Positions 13,372 through 22,065 of a DNA stretch of 52,886 bases are shown piece after piece (positions within the stretch are counted from its first letter, which is position 1; the number at the start of each line of letters is the position of its first letter). The position numbers and the translations under genes are program-made. The DNA is from Bacteroidaceae bacterium (GTDB lineage Bacteria > Bacteroidota > Bacteroidia > Bacteroidales > Bacteroidaceae): contig JAFZPZ010000045.1 in assembly GCA_017552435.1 (NCBI GenBank), forward strand, positions 1 to 52,886. The letters run 5' to 3'. The notes under the pieces are model-generated. The model worked only from the letters and a program-made list of their open reading frames with translations, was not told the DNA's origin and did no database searches.

Positions 13372-15809
13372 CACTGGAACAGTTTCGGGCGCTAATTTCG
13401 GCGCCTGAAACTTTCAGAAAAGTAAGAGAGGCCCGCGAGGCGCTGGCTCGTGGCGACAAGAAGACCTACGATGCCAAGAAGAAGGGGCTGCCACTGGCTA
13501 TCTTTATCGGCACCTTCGAGGAGTCAGTAAAGGTGTTTGAGAACAAGAATACTGGCAAGAAGGAGGAGGTGACAGGCTGCTGGCGACTGCAGAAGCATTG
13601 CAGGCTGAACGGGTTGTGCGTGATTGACTTTGACCATGTGGACGAAGCCTCCCCCAGCCCCTCCGAAGGAGGGGTGAAAAGGACGATAAAAGAGATTTGG
13701 GATGAAGCCTATGCTCGATTGTCTGAGGAGGACAAACGGAGGATTCTCTTTGTGTTCGTGACGCCGTCGGGGCATGGATTGAAGGTGGTGTTTATCGCTG
13801 ATGCTGCGGTAGGCAACCTGATAGACAACCAGATTGTCTTCTCACGGAAGCTGGGGCTGAACCCCGATGAGGCCTGTAAGGATGCCAGCAGAGGGGCCTT
13901 CATGACTACGAGTGATGACATTATCTTTATTGACGAAGAAAGACTGATTACGTATGAGAATGAAGAATTTGGTAAGAAGTATGATGAGGAATACCATGCT
14001 GGGAAGAGCGGAGCGACATGCCAGAGTGAAGAACGAAGAGTGAAGAGTGAAGAATGTAACTGTCAACTGTCAACTGTCAACTGTCAACTGGAGTATCACG
14101 GCATTCCTTACCAGAAGATAGTGGAGGCTTGGATTGGTGACAAGAAGGTGGAGCCCGGCGACAGGCATCGGACAAGTCTGGTGCTGGCCGACCACCTGCG
14201 ATACATTACGGATAACGACCCTAAGCTGATAGAACAGATCCTGCGAGAGACGCCCTTCGTGAAGGAGATTATCGAGGAACGTAACGAGGATGTATCAGCT
14301 ACCGTGAAAAGTGCGCAGGGCTATGAGTTCCTGAAGGGGATTCCGAAGAGGATGCGGGAAGCGCTGGCAAGTGCTGGAGCACTTGGAAGTGAAGAGTTAA
14401 GAGTGAAGAGTGAAGAATTTGCTGCCGCCAATGCAGACAACGATGTTTATGGGGTATTGCCTCTGGATGAATGGGCAAAAGAGCTGCTGGAGATGGCAGA
14501 GTATTACCCCTGTATGAAGGAGCTGTTCCTGAATGTGCATCCCTACAAGCTGCCTGCGGTGTGGTTCTCAAGTGCGGCATTGTTCGGCACGCTGATGACG
14601 AGGGCCTACTACCACTTCTGGTTCGACCCGGAGATTATGAGGCGGCTGAACTACTGCATCTTCATCATCGGCGACCCGGGTGCGGGTAAGAACATTGTGG
14701 AGAAATTCTACAAGAAGATTGCCGACCCGATGATTCAGGCCGACAAGTGCCTGATAGATGCGGTGAACCGCTACAAGGACAGCCGCACGGAACGCAGCAC
14801 CAGCACGAAGGCCCAGAAGGGCGATGCCCTGAAAAGACCTGTAGTGGGTATCAGAGTGCATCCGGCCCGCACGGCTACTGGTGAGTTCATCCGCCACATG
14901 AATGCTGCCATCGAGACGGTACAGGGCGTGCCCCTGAACCTGCACATGTTCTCGTTCGATGCCGAGCTGGACAACGTGACGAAGCAGAACAAGGGCGGTG
15001 ACTGGAAGGACCGCGAGATACTGGAGCTGAAGGCGTTCCACAACGAGGAGGACGGACAGATGTATGCCAATCAGGAGTCTGTCACCGGCATGTTCAATGT
15101 CTTCTGGAACTTCATCTATACCGGCACCCCTTACGCCCTGCACCGCAAGGTGAACCAAAGGAACTTCGGTACGGGTATGAGCACCCGCCTGGCTGTGATA
15201 CCTCTGCCCGACATGGGGCTGGCAAAGCGGCACCAAGAGGTTGATCCCAACGCCAACGAGATGCTCCGCACATGGGCTTACCGCCTCGACAAGGTGGAAG
15301 GGGAACTGCCTATAGAACCCCTGAACGATGAGACCTACGACTGGCAATCGGCACATCTGGAAATCGCGGAGTTCAACGGCGACAGGGCCGACAAGACCCT
15401 GCTGAAACGCATTCCGTACTACGGCATCGGCATTTCGCTGCCCTTCATCCTGATGCGCCATTGGGACGAGTGGCAGGAGCAGAAGACCCTGACGATGGAC
15501 GACAGGGACCGCCGTCTGTGCCGTCTGGCAATGGAAATCCAGTACAGATGCCAGCAGTTCTTCTTCGGCGAAATGGCCTACAACTACTTCGAGAACCAGA
15601 ATAAGGAGTTCGTGCAGCGCCGCCGCACCACCCGCTACGACGATTGCTTCCGCAAACTGCCCGATGAGTTCAAGACCCAGCAGTTCATGGAAGTGTTCGG
15701 GGTCTCGAAGTCAGCAGCATCGAGAGCAATACTACGCTTTCAAGAAGAGCATGTGGTGGAAATCGTTAAATATGGATTGTATCGAAAACTAGTACAATCG
15801 CTACCATAA
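13326..15809 (+). CDS. VirE-N (BT4734-like) / DUF3987 primase-helicase-like ATPase
   Basis: 827 residues from ATG 13326 (GTG 13368 is an alternative). Residues 15-220 match the VirE N-terminal or BT4734-like domain: GLPLAIFIGTF, LCVIDFDHV and FVTPSGHGLKVVF, an archaeo-eukaryotic-primase-like pattern. Residues about 378-720 form the DUF3987 ATPase, with Walker A IIGDPGAGKN (about 447-456) and an acidic Walker-B-like FSFDAELDNV. Such proteins occur in Bacteroidetes mobile elements and phages, probably in DNA replication. Three low-complexity insertions are repeats in frame: a palindromic element at 13648-13677 (SPSPSEGG) and heptamer arrays at 14024-14090 and 14388-14419. The frame stays open, so the gene is probably functional. 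The endolysin-like gene follows after 72 bp. Confidence 0.8.
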   Translation: MFCYQRSFGLPTETVTLEQFRALISAPETFRKVREAREALARGDKKTYDAKKKGLPLAIFIGTFEESVKVFENKNTGKKEEVTGCWRLQKHCRLNGLCVIDFDHVDEASPSPSEGGVKRTIKEIWDEAYARLSEEDKRRILFVFVTPSGHGLKVVFIADAAVGNLIDNQIVFSRKLGLNPDEACKDASRGAFMTTSDDIIFIDEERLITYENEEFGKKYDEEYHAGKSGATCQSEERRVKSEECNCQLSTVNCQLEYHGIPYQKIVEAWIGDKKVEPGDRHRTSLVLADHLRYITDNDPKLIEQILRETPFVKEIIEERNEDVSATVKSAQGYEFLKGIPKRMREALASAGALGSEELRVKSEEFAAANADNDVYGVLPLDEWAKELLEMAEYYPCMKELFLNVHPYKLPAVWFSSAALFGTLMTRAYYHFWFDPEIMRRLNYCIFIIGDPGAGKNIVEKFYKKIADPMIQADKCLIDAVNRYKDSRTERSTSTKAQKGDALKRPVVGIRVHPARTATGEFIRHMNAAIETVQGVPLNLHMFSFDAELDNVTKQNKGGDWKDREILELKAFHNEEDGQMYANQESVTGMFNVFWNFIYTGTPYALHRKVNQRNFGTGMSTRLAVIPLPDMGLAKRHQEVDPNANEMLRTWAYRLDKVEGELPIEPLNDETYDWQSAHLEIAEFNGDRADKTLLKRIPYYGIGISLPFILMRHWDEWQEQKTLTMDDRDRRLCRLAMEIQYRCQQFFFGEMAYNYFENQNKEFVQRRRTTRYDDCFRKLPDEFKTQQFMEVFGVSKSAASRAILRFQEEHVVEIVKYGLYRKLVQSLP
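13648..13677 (+). repeat. In-frame C5/G5 palindromic element in the DUF3987 gene
   Basis: CCTCCCCCAGCCCCTCCGAA then GGAGGGG, read as SPSPSEGG at about residues 109-116. Confidence 0.8.
14024..14090 (+). repeat. In-frame heptamer arrays in the DUF3987 gene
   Basis: GTGAAGA-type units are followed by five CAACTGT units. They are read as SEERRVKSEE and CQLSTVNCQLE between the VirE-N part and the ATPase part. Confidence 0.85.
14388..14419 (+). repeat. In-frame heptamer array in the DUF3987 gene
   Basis: GTGAAGA units read as GSEELRVKSEEF, just before the ATPase domain. Confidence 0.8.
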
Positions 15810-15831
15810 CTATTCGGGATGTGTGGGGAAG

Positions 15832-15858
15832 TTTCCCACTTTCCCACTTTCCCACTTT
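15832..15858 (+). repeat. TTTCCCAC octamer array
   Basis: Three TTTCCCAC units followed by TTTTGACATTTAT, the same order of array and flank as at 267-315. It lies in the leader of the endolysin-like gene. Confidence 0.8.
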
Positions 15859-15881
15859 TGACATTTATAAATTTAGAACTT

Positions 15882-16463
15882 ATGGAAAATGACAAATTAC
15901 CTCGCGGGATTAGGAACAATAACCCGCTGAACATCCGCCTGTCCTGGCGGAACAAATGGAAAGGGCAGAGGCCGCCTTCACCCTCTCCCACGGGAGAGGG
16001 ACGGGGTGAGGCCGCCTTCTGCCAGTTTGAAAGCATGAAATGGGGCATACGTGCCGCATACATCCTCATCCACAACTACATCCACATCTATGGTCTGCAC
16101 ACCATACAGGCCGTCGTGACGCGATGGGCGCCTGTGGTGGACCGCAACGACCCGGACAGCTACGCTGCGAGGGTGCGGGAGCTGATGGAGAAAAGCTCCG
16201 TGAACTACCGCCTGGACTTCAGCAACGGCGCAGACATGGTGCGACTGGTCTATGCGATGGCAATCGTGGAGAACGGAACCCGAATCAGCTACCACGCCAT
16301 CATGGAGGGCTATGCTATGGCCTGTGCCGACATGAACATAGAGCCGCACCTGGGCGGCATCGACTCGTACGTATATGAGGATATGGACGTGACGCAGGCT
16401 GCCATGCAGCATGACTTCGAAAAATACAGGAAAGAGTATGAAGAATTAAAAATTCAAAATTAG
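15882..16463 (+). CDS. Endolysin / lysozyme-like phage protein
   Basis: 193 residues from ATG 15882; the reading frame is open upstream, but only through the octamer array. The start LPRGIRNNNPLNIR..W..KW, then FCQFESMKWGIRAAYILIHNY, TIQAVVTRWAPVVDRND and SYAARV, is the pattern of small phage lysozyme-like proteins such as PRD1 P5-type lytic factors. It should cut peptidoglycan in lysis or DNA entry. No signal peptide is present. A palindromic element in frame (15974-16011, SPSPTGEGRGEA) separates the first block from FCQF, and the C-terminus (LKIQN) is made by a heptamer array. It is the last gene of the cassette. Confidence 0.7.
   Translation: MENDKLPRGIRNNNPLNIRLSWRNKWKGQRPPSPSPTGEGRGEAAFCQFESMKWGIRAAYILIHNYIHIYGLHTIQAVVTRWAPVVDRNDPDSYAARVRELMEKSSVNYRLDFSNGADMVRLVYAMAIVENGTRISYHAIMEGYAMACADMNIEPHLGGIDSYVYEDMDVTQAAMQHDFEKYRKEYEELKIQN
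15974..16011 (+). repeat. In-frame palindromic element in the endolysin-like gene
   Basis: CACCCTCTCCCACGGGAGAG then GGACGGGGTGAGG, a diverged C-run/G-run palindrome read as PSPSPTGEGRGE. Confidence 0.7.
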
Positions 16464-16495
16464 AAAATTCAAAATTCAAAACTAGAAGAGTGAAG
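16437..16495 (+). repeat. Heptamer arrays at the end of the endolysin-like gene
   Basis: GTGAAGA-type and ATTCAAA-type heptamers overlap the stop codon and supply the last residues. The rest of 16496-16680 holds a small hairpin and the promoter repeat copy C. Confidence 0.75.
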
Positions 16496-16564
16496 AATTA
16501 AAATGAACTATCCCTGCTGCGGAAACTACGAGTTCTGTGGCGGGGATTTTTGTATAATTTTCCT

Positions 16565-16602
16565 GATTTCCTTGTGTGGGATTGAAAAATTTCGTAATTT
16601 TG
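16565..16602 (+). promoter_or_regulatory. Promoter-bearing repeat, copy C
   Basis: Third copy of the 38-bp repeat and the best promoter of the three: CTTG, 20 nt, TAATTTTG (16595-16602). It should drive the gene at 16681 with a leader of about 70 nt. Confidence 0.65.
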
Positions 16603-16680
16603 TGGGCAGAATGACTTGTTTCCCCAAGGTGTTGTGCATCTGAGGACTTCTGGTAATAACAATATTAAATGCAAAATAAT

Positions 16681-17739
16681 ATGAAAAGGATGCTTACGGC
16701 CGCAGTTGCCTTAATCTGTATGACCTTGAATGTCCCTGCACAACAGGCGACAGGTTCTATCAAACAACAGGGCGAGAAGCTGGCAAAGGCTGCCGATGCT
16801 GACCCGAAGAACTGGCGTAAACAGTTCGATGCTGCTGATTTCTTCCTCAATTTAGAAGATACGACTCAGAGCGGGAAGTACATTCAACGTGCATTGGAAA
16901 TCGCACAGAAGATGGAGGTCAAGAAAGACACCATATTGCCCAAGTCCCTTGAATTGCTTGCGGGCTATTATATGGCAAAAGGGGATTATGTGCAGGGAAT
17001 CAATACCTACGACAAGGCCCTGGGTGCCTGCATCGATGAGTTTGGTTACGAAAACAAACTCGTTCCTCCTCGTATCGCCAATATAGCCTGCAATAAATGG
17101 TTGATGTATATGTTAAATATGTATGCCTTGGGGGACGTTGACTGCATAAAGAACCTTCGTGAAGCATTCAATCTGAACAATCAACTGCCCGAGGGACAGC
17201 GCGCTACGGGTTTAGAAGAAGCGGAAACCATGTATGCCTTGGCCCAGGAATTGTTGCTGCTGGAACATCAGAGAAAAATGAAGGATAAAGTGTGGCAGTG
17301 GTATAACCCTGAAGACGGTAAGTTATATACGATTCTGGCTTTCAACAACTGGACACTGGAACAGCCCGAAGGCCTCATCGCAGAAATGTTTTCGTTTGAC
17401 GAAAATAAGAAAGAAGAAATGAAGCATGGACTGATACTGATGGACGAACAAGGTAAAGTGAGGGAAATGGTACATGGAGAACTTTCATGGAACATTTACT
17501 GGAGATGCCTTAACGATAAATTCTCCCTTGGTGAAAAAAGCTCACTTCGTCTTGCCACCGTCACTCCCGAACGCCGTCAGGAAATGATAGAAGCCCTAAA
17601 CGGACGACGACAGCAAATCATCGACGACTTCAGGAGGGGGGTAGCCGAAAAGAAAATTGACTCACCCATGAAAATCAATCCTAATGCAATAAATTTCAAA
17701 AAACCGGGAAAGCCTGGAACCTTCCACTTCAGCATGTAA
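16681..17739 (+). CDS. Secreted TPR-like protein, 352 aa
   Basis: The start is ATG 16681, since MKRMLTAAVALICMTLNVPAQ forms a signal peptide. Helical pairs such as WRKQFDAADFFLNLEDTTQSGKYIQRALEIA and LELLAGYYMAKGDYVQGINTYDKALG look like tetratricopeptide repeats (about 45-140). The rest has a WYNPEDGKLYTILAF block and a basic C-terminus. It is probably periplasmic. No enzyme motif is seen. It stands alone behind the promoter repeat and is convergent with the next gene. Confidence 0.6.
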   Translation: MKRMLTAAVALICMTLNVPAQQATGSIKQQGEKLAKAADADPKNWRKQFDAADFFLNLEDTTQSGKYIQRALEIAQKMEVKKDTILPKSLELLAGYYMAKGDYVQGINTYDKALGACIDEFGYENKLVPPRIANIACNKWLMYMLNMYALGDVDCIKNLREAFNLNNQLPEGQRATGLEEAETMYALAQELLLLEHQRKMKDKVWQWYNPEDGKLYTILAFNNWTLEQPEGLIAEMFSFDENKKEEMKHGLILMDEQGKVREMVHGELSWNIYWRCLNDKFSLGEKSSLRLATVTPERRQEMIEALNGRRQQIIDDFRRGVAEKKIDSPMKINPNAINFKKPGKPGTFHFSM

Positions 17740-17752
17740 TCGATGCGGGGTG

Positions 17753-18253
17753 CTATTCCTGCTCTCGCTGGAGGGTTTCCCAGCCGCTGCGGTCCTGCCA
17801 CTGGACATAGATCGTCTTGTAGCTGTTGTTCTTCAGCCTCTTCTTGCCCAGCGAGACGCGGGCATAGGTGGAGGACCATTCCTCGAGGCCCTTTTCGTGG
17901 GTGTAGTCCCACGTGCCATACTTCTGGCGCAGCTTCTTGCGTATCTGTTTGGTCTTCATGAGTAGCCCCACTTCGTTGCCCTCTATCTCGTCGAAATAGA
18001 CGATGACGATATGGACGGTGTGCGAGCGCGGGGTGGCATGCACCTCTATCCTGGAACGGATGCCGTCGAAGAGCCCCGACAGTGTGGTGCACTCATTATC
18101 CTCGTCCTCGAATTCGTAGCCCAGGTCCTCCAACGCCTCGACAAACTCGTCTCTGTCCCCTCCGAGCGGCAGGCCGAGGAATTCGGAATGTCTCTGTGCT
18201 GTGGCGCATAGGGACGCACACAGGAGCATGATGATGAGCAGCCGGACTTTCAA
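17753..18253 (-). CDS. Secreted hypothetical protein, 166 aa
   Basis: Signal peptide MKVRLLIIMLLCASLCATAQ. The mature part starts HSEFLGLPLGGDRDEFVEALEDLGYEF, a common opening in small periplasmic Bacteroidetes proteins, and contains beta-strand-like segments. No function is known. It follows the GH95 gene by 11 bp and is probably in the same transcript. Confidence 0.55.
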   Translation of the reverse strand: MKVRLLIIMLLCASLCATAQRHSEFLGLPLGGDRDEFVEALEDLGYEFEDEDNECTTLSGLFDGIRSRIEVHATPRSHTVHIVIVYFDEIEGNEVGLLMKTKQIRKKLRQKYGTWDYTHEKGLEEWSSTYARVSLGKKRLKNNSYKTIYVQWQDRSGWETLQREQE

Positions 18254-18264
18254 TGGGATGGCGT

Positions 18265-20733
18265 TTAGGATTTATCATGTACGATGGTGACGGTGTCGCC
18301 CTGCTTCACACCGGGGATGGTATAGACAGCCCCCTCTTCCGTCTCTCCAAGGGGAGAAACAACGGGTGCAACTTTTTTACCGTTCAGGCGGACGGTGTAG
18401 CCGGAATCCTTTAGTTTTGCATAGCGGATGCGGAGAGGCTGGCGGCCCCCAGCGACTATGGTGGCGCTGGTGATGGTGCCGTTCTGCCAGGTCTCACTGA
18501 CGGTGAAGTTGCCCTGTGCCTTCAGTCCCGACACACTGCCTTCTTTCCATGCTGTGGGCAAGGCGGGCAGCAGGGTGATGATGTCGTCGTAGGATTGCAG
18601 CAACATCTCGGCAATGCCGCTGGTGCAGCCGTAGTTGCCGTCGATCTGGAAGGGCGAATGGGCATCGAAGAGGTTGTAGTAGCAGCCGCCGCAGTTGGCC
18701 ATCTCGATGACATAGCTGCCGGAGTGCCTGAGCGCCAGCGAGAGGTTCTTGCGGGCCCGGTCACCGTCCAGGCAGCGGCTGTAGGTGTTCGTCTGCCAGC
18801 CCATCGACCATCCCGTCACATCGCCGTTGCGGGCTATCTGTCCGTTGTAGGCTGCCTGGAACAGACGTTTGCCCTCGGCACTCTGGTCGAAGGCGCTGAC
18901 CTGCGAGAACGGGAAGAGACACATCAGGTGGGAGAGGTGGCGATGAGCGGGGTCGGAGAGCGGGTTGTTCTTCCACTCGGAGATGCAGGTCTTGTCGTTG
19001 TAGGTCTCTGTCCAGAGGCCCCTGTCGAAGTTGTCATAGAGGTCTTGTATAGCCGCAATCTCCGGGGCCGTGAGTGTCGATTCGCCACCAAGCTCGGCGT
19101 GTCCCTTCATGATCTCGTCCAGGAGTTCGTAGCTTGTCTGCTGTCCAAATGCGGTGACGTCGTAGGGCCCATGCTCGGGGCTGAATTCGTCCTTGATTTC
19201 GTAGCGTCCGTTCTGGTCCTTCGTGGCGTTGGACTTGATGAAGAGGGCGCACTGGTACATGACGGGCAGGGCTTTCCGGAGGAACTCCCTATCCATAGTA
19301 TATTTATAGTAGCGCCACAGGTGTGTGCAGTACCAGGCTCCGAGGGTCTTCATGCCGCTGTTGCCCCAGGTGGAGGTGCCGCCGAAGATGTTGTTCTCCA
19401 CAGCCACAGCCCATCCCCGGGCACCGCTCTTGATCTGGGAGGCGAACTGGTACCAGGGAGAGTCGCTGCCGGAAGCGCCCAGGTCCAGGATGTGGTTCAG
19501 GAAGGGCAGGTGCATCTCCGAGAGGTTGGCGGGGTCGGCGGCCCAGTAGTTCATCTGGACATTGATGTCGGCATGTATGTCGCAATGCCAGAACGAGCTG
19601 TTGCTGCGGTCGTTCCAGATGCCTTGCAGGTTGGATGGCGCATGAATGCTGGTGTCCAGGTTGGCCCCGATGGTGAGGTAGCGTCCGTACTGGAAGTAGA
19701 GCGCCTCGAGGAAGAGTCCGTCGCTGGTTGTCTTGTTCTGTGCAGACGCATTGTAGAACTTGACGAGGTCCTCGGTGGTCTTCGTCGAGGCATCGCCCAG
19801 TTGCAGGCTGACGCGGTTCATCAGGGCGCTGTGGGCGGCCTTGTGGTCGGAGAGCAAAGCCGAGTATCCCTTGCGGGAAGCCTTGTTGATGCGTGTGGCG
19901 ACGATGGTGGCCAGAGCGTCGGCATCTGCTCCGCTGACGCAGCCTTTCCGGCTCGCATCATAGTCTGTTGCCGCTGCCATGATGATGTCCATCCATGTGG
20001 CACCGGTTACGCTGATGCCCATGGGCGTGGTACTGATGGCGCCATCTGTCTTGACACGGAACGCCGTGTTGTAGCTGACAATCTGCAGCTTGCCGCGGAA
20101 GGTGGCAGAGGCCGTCCCGTCGGGTTCTGTCTGGTAGGTCGCGTTGCCGGCGTTGATCTGCCCGTCGGGAGCATAGCTGATGCCGAGTGCCATCTTTTCT
20201 GTGCCTTTTGCTTCGTAGTGTGCCACGAAGACGCGGTCGGTGGCAGAGGCGAAGTAGCGACGATGGAAGCTGGTCTGGTGGTCCGGCGACTGGAAGTTGA
20301 CGCCGGCTATGCCGTCGATGATGTCGAGGAAGCGGTTGTAGTTCTCGATGGGCTTCTTGTCGGAAGCGACAGCCGAGAAGGTGTTGCTTCGGTCCTCGAC
20401 CAGAATCGAGCCGAAGTTCTGGAAGTAGCCCTGATTGTCGGAATTGGTGTCAGTGCCGCTCCAGAGGGTCTTCTCGTTGAACTGGATGTCGTCGCAGTGC
20501 ACGCCTCCGCGAATGGTGGCACCCACCTGACCATTGCCCAGGGGCAGGGCATACTCCATCCAGGTGTCGGAAACGCCCGTAGCAGTAGCCGGGATGTCGT
20601 ACCAGAGGGAGAAGTCGTGGATGTCGGCGGGTCGCGAACCCTTCTGTCCTACACAGAACTCGGTGGCCCTGTCGGCAGCACCGGCCCAGCCCACAACGAG
20701 GGCGAGAAGCAAAAATGAGAGAAGTCGTTTCAT
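18265..20733 (-). CDS. Secreted GH95 alpha-L-fucosidase-like enzyme
   Basis: 822 residues with a signal peptide ending near Ala19-Ala20. GH95 features: WYDIPATA..W.EYALPLGNGQVGA with QFNEKTLWSG near the N-terminus, DINVQMNYW (the catalytic-base asparagine region), EFSPEHGP (general acid Glu) and FQIDGNYG (substrate-binding Asp). The family inverts alpha-1,2-fucosyl or alpha-galactosyl linkages, and fucose removal from host or plant glycans is the likely role. A diverged palindromic element at 18328-18360 is read in frame as VVSPLGETEEG in the C-terminal domain. It shares the strand with the 166-aa secreted protein downstream. No promoter is evident upstream, where octamer and heptamer arrays lie. 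Confidence 0.92.
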   Translation of the reverse strand: MKRLLSFLLLALVVGWAGAADRATEFCVGQKGSRPADIHDFSLWYDIPATATGVSDTWMEYALPLGNGQVGATIRGGVHCDDIQFNEKTLWSGTDTNSDNQGYFQNFGSILVEDRSNTFSAVASDKKPIENYNRFLDIIDGIAGVNFQSPDHQTSFHRRYFASATDRVFVAHYEAKGTEKMALGISYAPDGQINAGNATYQTEPDGTASATFRGKLQIVSYNTAFRVKTDGAISTTPMGISVTGATWMDIIMAAATDYDASRKGCVSGADADALATIVATRINKASRKGYSALLSDHKAAHSALMNRVSLQLGDASTKTTEDLVKFYNASAQNKTTSDGLFLEALYFQYGRYLTIGANLDTSIHAPSNLQGIWNDRSNSSFWHCDIHADINVQMNYWAADPANLSEMHLPFLNHILDLGASGSDSPWYQFASQIKSGARGWAVAVENNIFGGTSTWGNSGMKTLGAWYCTHLWRYYKYTMDREFLRKALPVMYQCALFIKSNATKDQNGRYEIKDEFSPEHGPYDVTAFGQQTSYELLDEIMKGHAELGGESTLTAPEIAAIQDLYDNFDRGLWTETYNDKTCISEWKNNPLSDPAHRHLSHLMCLFPFSQVSAFDQSAEGKRLFQAAYNGQIARNGDVTGWSMGWQTNTYSRCLDGDRARKNLSLALRHSGSYVIEMANCGGCYYNLFDAHSPFQIDGNYGCTSGIAEMLLQSYDDIITLLPALPTAWKEGSVSGLKAQGNFTVSETWQNGTITSATIVAGGRQPLRIRYAKLKDSGYTVRLNGKKVAPVVSPLGETEEGAVYTIPGVKQGDTVTIVHDKS
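18328..18360 (-). repeat. Diverged palindromic element in the GH95 gene
   Basis: AGCCCCCTCTTCC..CTCCAAGGGGAGA, read as SPLGETEEGA. Weaker than the other copies. Confidence 0.5.
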
Positions 20734-20735
20734 AA

Positions 20736-20819
20736 TGTCGTTTGGTCGTTTGGGGGATTGGTCGTTTGGTCGTTTGGTCGTTTGGGGATTGTCAATTATT
20801 AATTGTCAATTGTCAATTC
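20736..20819. repeat. GTCGTTTG octamer array plus TGTCAAT heptamers
   Basis: Five to six GTCGTTTG/GGTCGTTT units (20738-20790) are followed by TGTCAAT heptamers, filling the gap between GH95 and aroB. Confidence 0.85.
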
Positions 20820-20823
20820 CTTT

Positions 20824-21888
20824 TCACCCTTCGCGGAGGAAGTCGAGCATCTCGAAGATGTCATCCTTCGAAGCTTGCTGGTTGATGCGGATGTCCCCGA
20901 TGTCGCCCAGCAGGGTGAAGTTGATGATGCCGCCCTCGTTCTTCTTGTCGTGTGTCATGAATTCGTAGAGGCGGTCGTATTCTTTGCATTCGAAGGTGAA
21001 GTCGCCGTAGTTCTGCCGTATGAACTGGACCGTCTGGCGCAGCTTGTCCTTCGGGAAGTCGCATTTCACGACACTCAGATAGAGTTCGCAGATGAGTCCC
21101 CACGCCACAGCATAGCCGTGCAGGACGGTGCGGCCCTGTTCCATAGCCAGACTCTCGAGGGCGTGACCTGCGGTGTGACCCAGGTTGAGTGCCTTGCGCA
21201 GCCCTTTCTCCGTCGGGTCTTCCTCCACGATGCGCTCCTTCACTGCAACACTCTTTGCCACCAATGCGCCAAGCTGTCTGTAGTCTGTTGTCCCTTGTCC
21301 GTTGTCTAGTTCGAACCTCAGCAACTCTGCCCAACTCTCTGTATCGCTGATGAGGCCGTGCTTGAGCATCTCGGCATAGCCGGAAAGCAGGTTCCTCAGG
21401 TCGAGCGAACGCAGGAACTCGCTGGAGAGGATAACGGTGGCGGCGCAGTTGAAGACGCCGATTTCGTTCTTCAGCCCCCCGAAGTTGATGCCTGTCTTGC
21501 CGCCCACACTGGCATCGACCTGGCTGAGCAGCGTTGTCGGGATGTTGATGTAGGCGATGCCGCGCTTGAAGGTGCTGGCAGCGAAGCCTCCCAGGTCCGT
21601 CACCATGCCGCCTCCCAGGTTCACCAGGAGCGAGTGGCGTGTGGCACCACCTTGCTGCAAGGCCGTCCAGACATGTGCGAGCGATTCGAGCGTTTTGTTG
21701 TCGTCCGTGTCACCGATGGTTATCATCTGTGCCCCCTGGAAGCAGGGCAGGGCACAGATGAGTGGCCAGCAGAGGCGGAGTGTTGTGGTGTCGGTGAGTA
21801 TAAAGAGCCTGTCGAATGACTGGTGTTTTATGGCATTCGCGACGTCTTCGGCCAAGTTTTGGCTTATTATGACTTCCTGTTTAAGCAT
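20824..21888 (-). CDS. aroB: 3-Dehydroquinate synthase
   Basis: 354 residues, the usual length. NAD- and metal-binding motifs are plain: LVNLGGGMVTDLGGFAAS, INIPTTLLSQVDASVGGKTGIN, EMLKHG and LNLGHTAGHALE. It closes the carbocycle in the shikimate pathway (DAHP to 3-dehydroquinate) in the cytosol. A heptamer array (21286-21308) is read in frame as DNGQGTTDYRQ in a helical region. A TATCTTTG -7 box lies on the minus strand at 21921-21914, about 25 bp before the start; no -33 box is clear. Confidence 0.96.
   Translation of the reverse strand: MLKQEVIISQNLAEDVANAIKHQSFDRLFILTDTTTLRLCWPLICALPCFQGAQMITIGDTDDNKTLESLAHVWTALQQGGATRHSLLVNLGGGMVTDLGGFAASTFKRGIAYINIPTTLLSQVDASVGGKTGINFGGLKNEIGVFNCAATVILSSEFLRSLDLRNLLSGYAEMLKHGLISDTESWAELLRFELDNGQGTTDYRQLGALVAKSVAVKERIVEEDPTEKGLRKALNLGHTAGHALESLAMEQGRTVLHGYAVAWGLICELYLSVVKCDFPKDKLRQTVQFIRQNYGDFTFECKEYDRLYEFMTHDKKNEGGIINFTLLGDIGDIRINQQASKDDIFEMLDFLREG
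21286..21308 (-). repeat. In-frame heptamer array in aroB
   Basis: Three KTTGTCY heptamers read on the coding strand as DNGQGTT. Confidence 0.65.
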
Positions 21889-22065
21889 GTTCCAAGTGAA
21901 TTCAAATTCTTCGCAAAGATACGAAATAAAGAATAAAGAATAGAGATTAGGGAATAGAGATTAGTGAAAAACGAAAAAAAATGCATATAAATAAAAAATT
22001 TCCACCTATTTCCTTTTCACTTTTCACTTTTTGTTGTACCTTTGCCGAGCAAAAACGAAAAGGAT

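Noticed and set aside
13326-15809. Pseudogene status of the DUF3987 gene because of repeat insertions
   Set aside because: All insertions keep the frame, and the catalytic motifs and end of the protein are intact.
10213-16463. Complete prophage
   Set aside because: No capsid, portal, terminase, tail or integrase gene is present, and no attachment-site repeats were found at the borders.
18595-20718. A 707-residue open frame opposite the GH95 gene
   Set aside because: It is a mirror of GC-rich codons in a clear glycoside hydrolase gene. It has no signal, no domain and no promoter.
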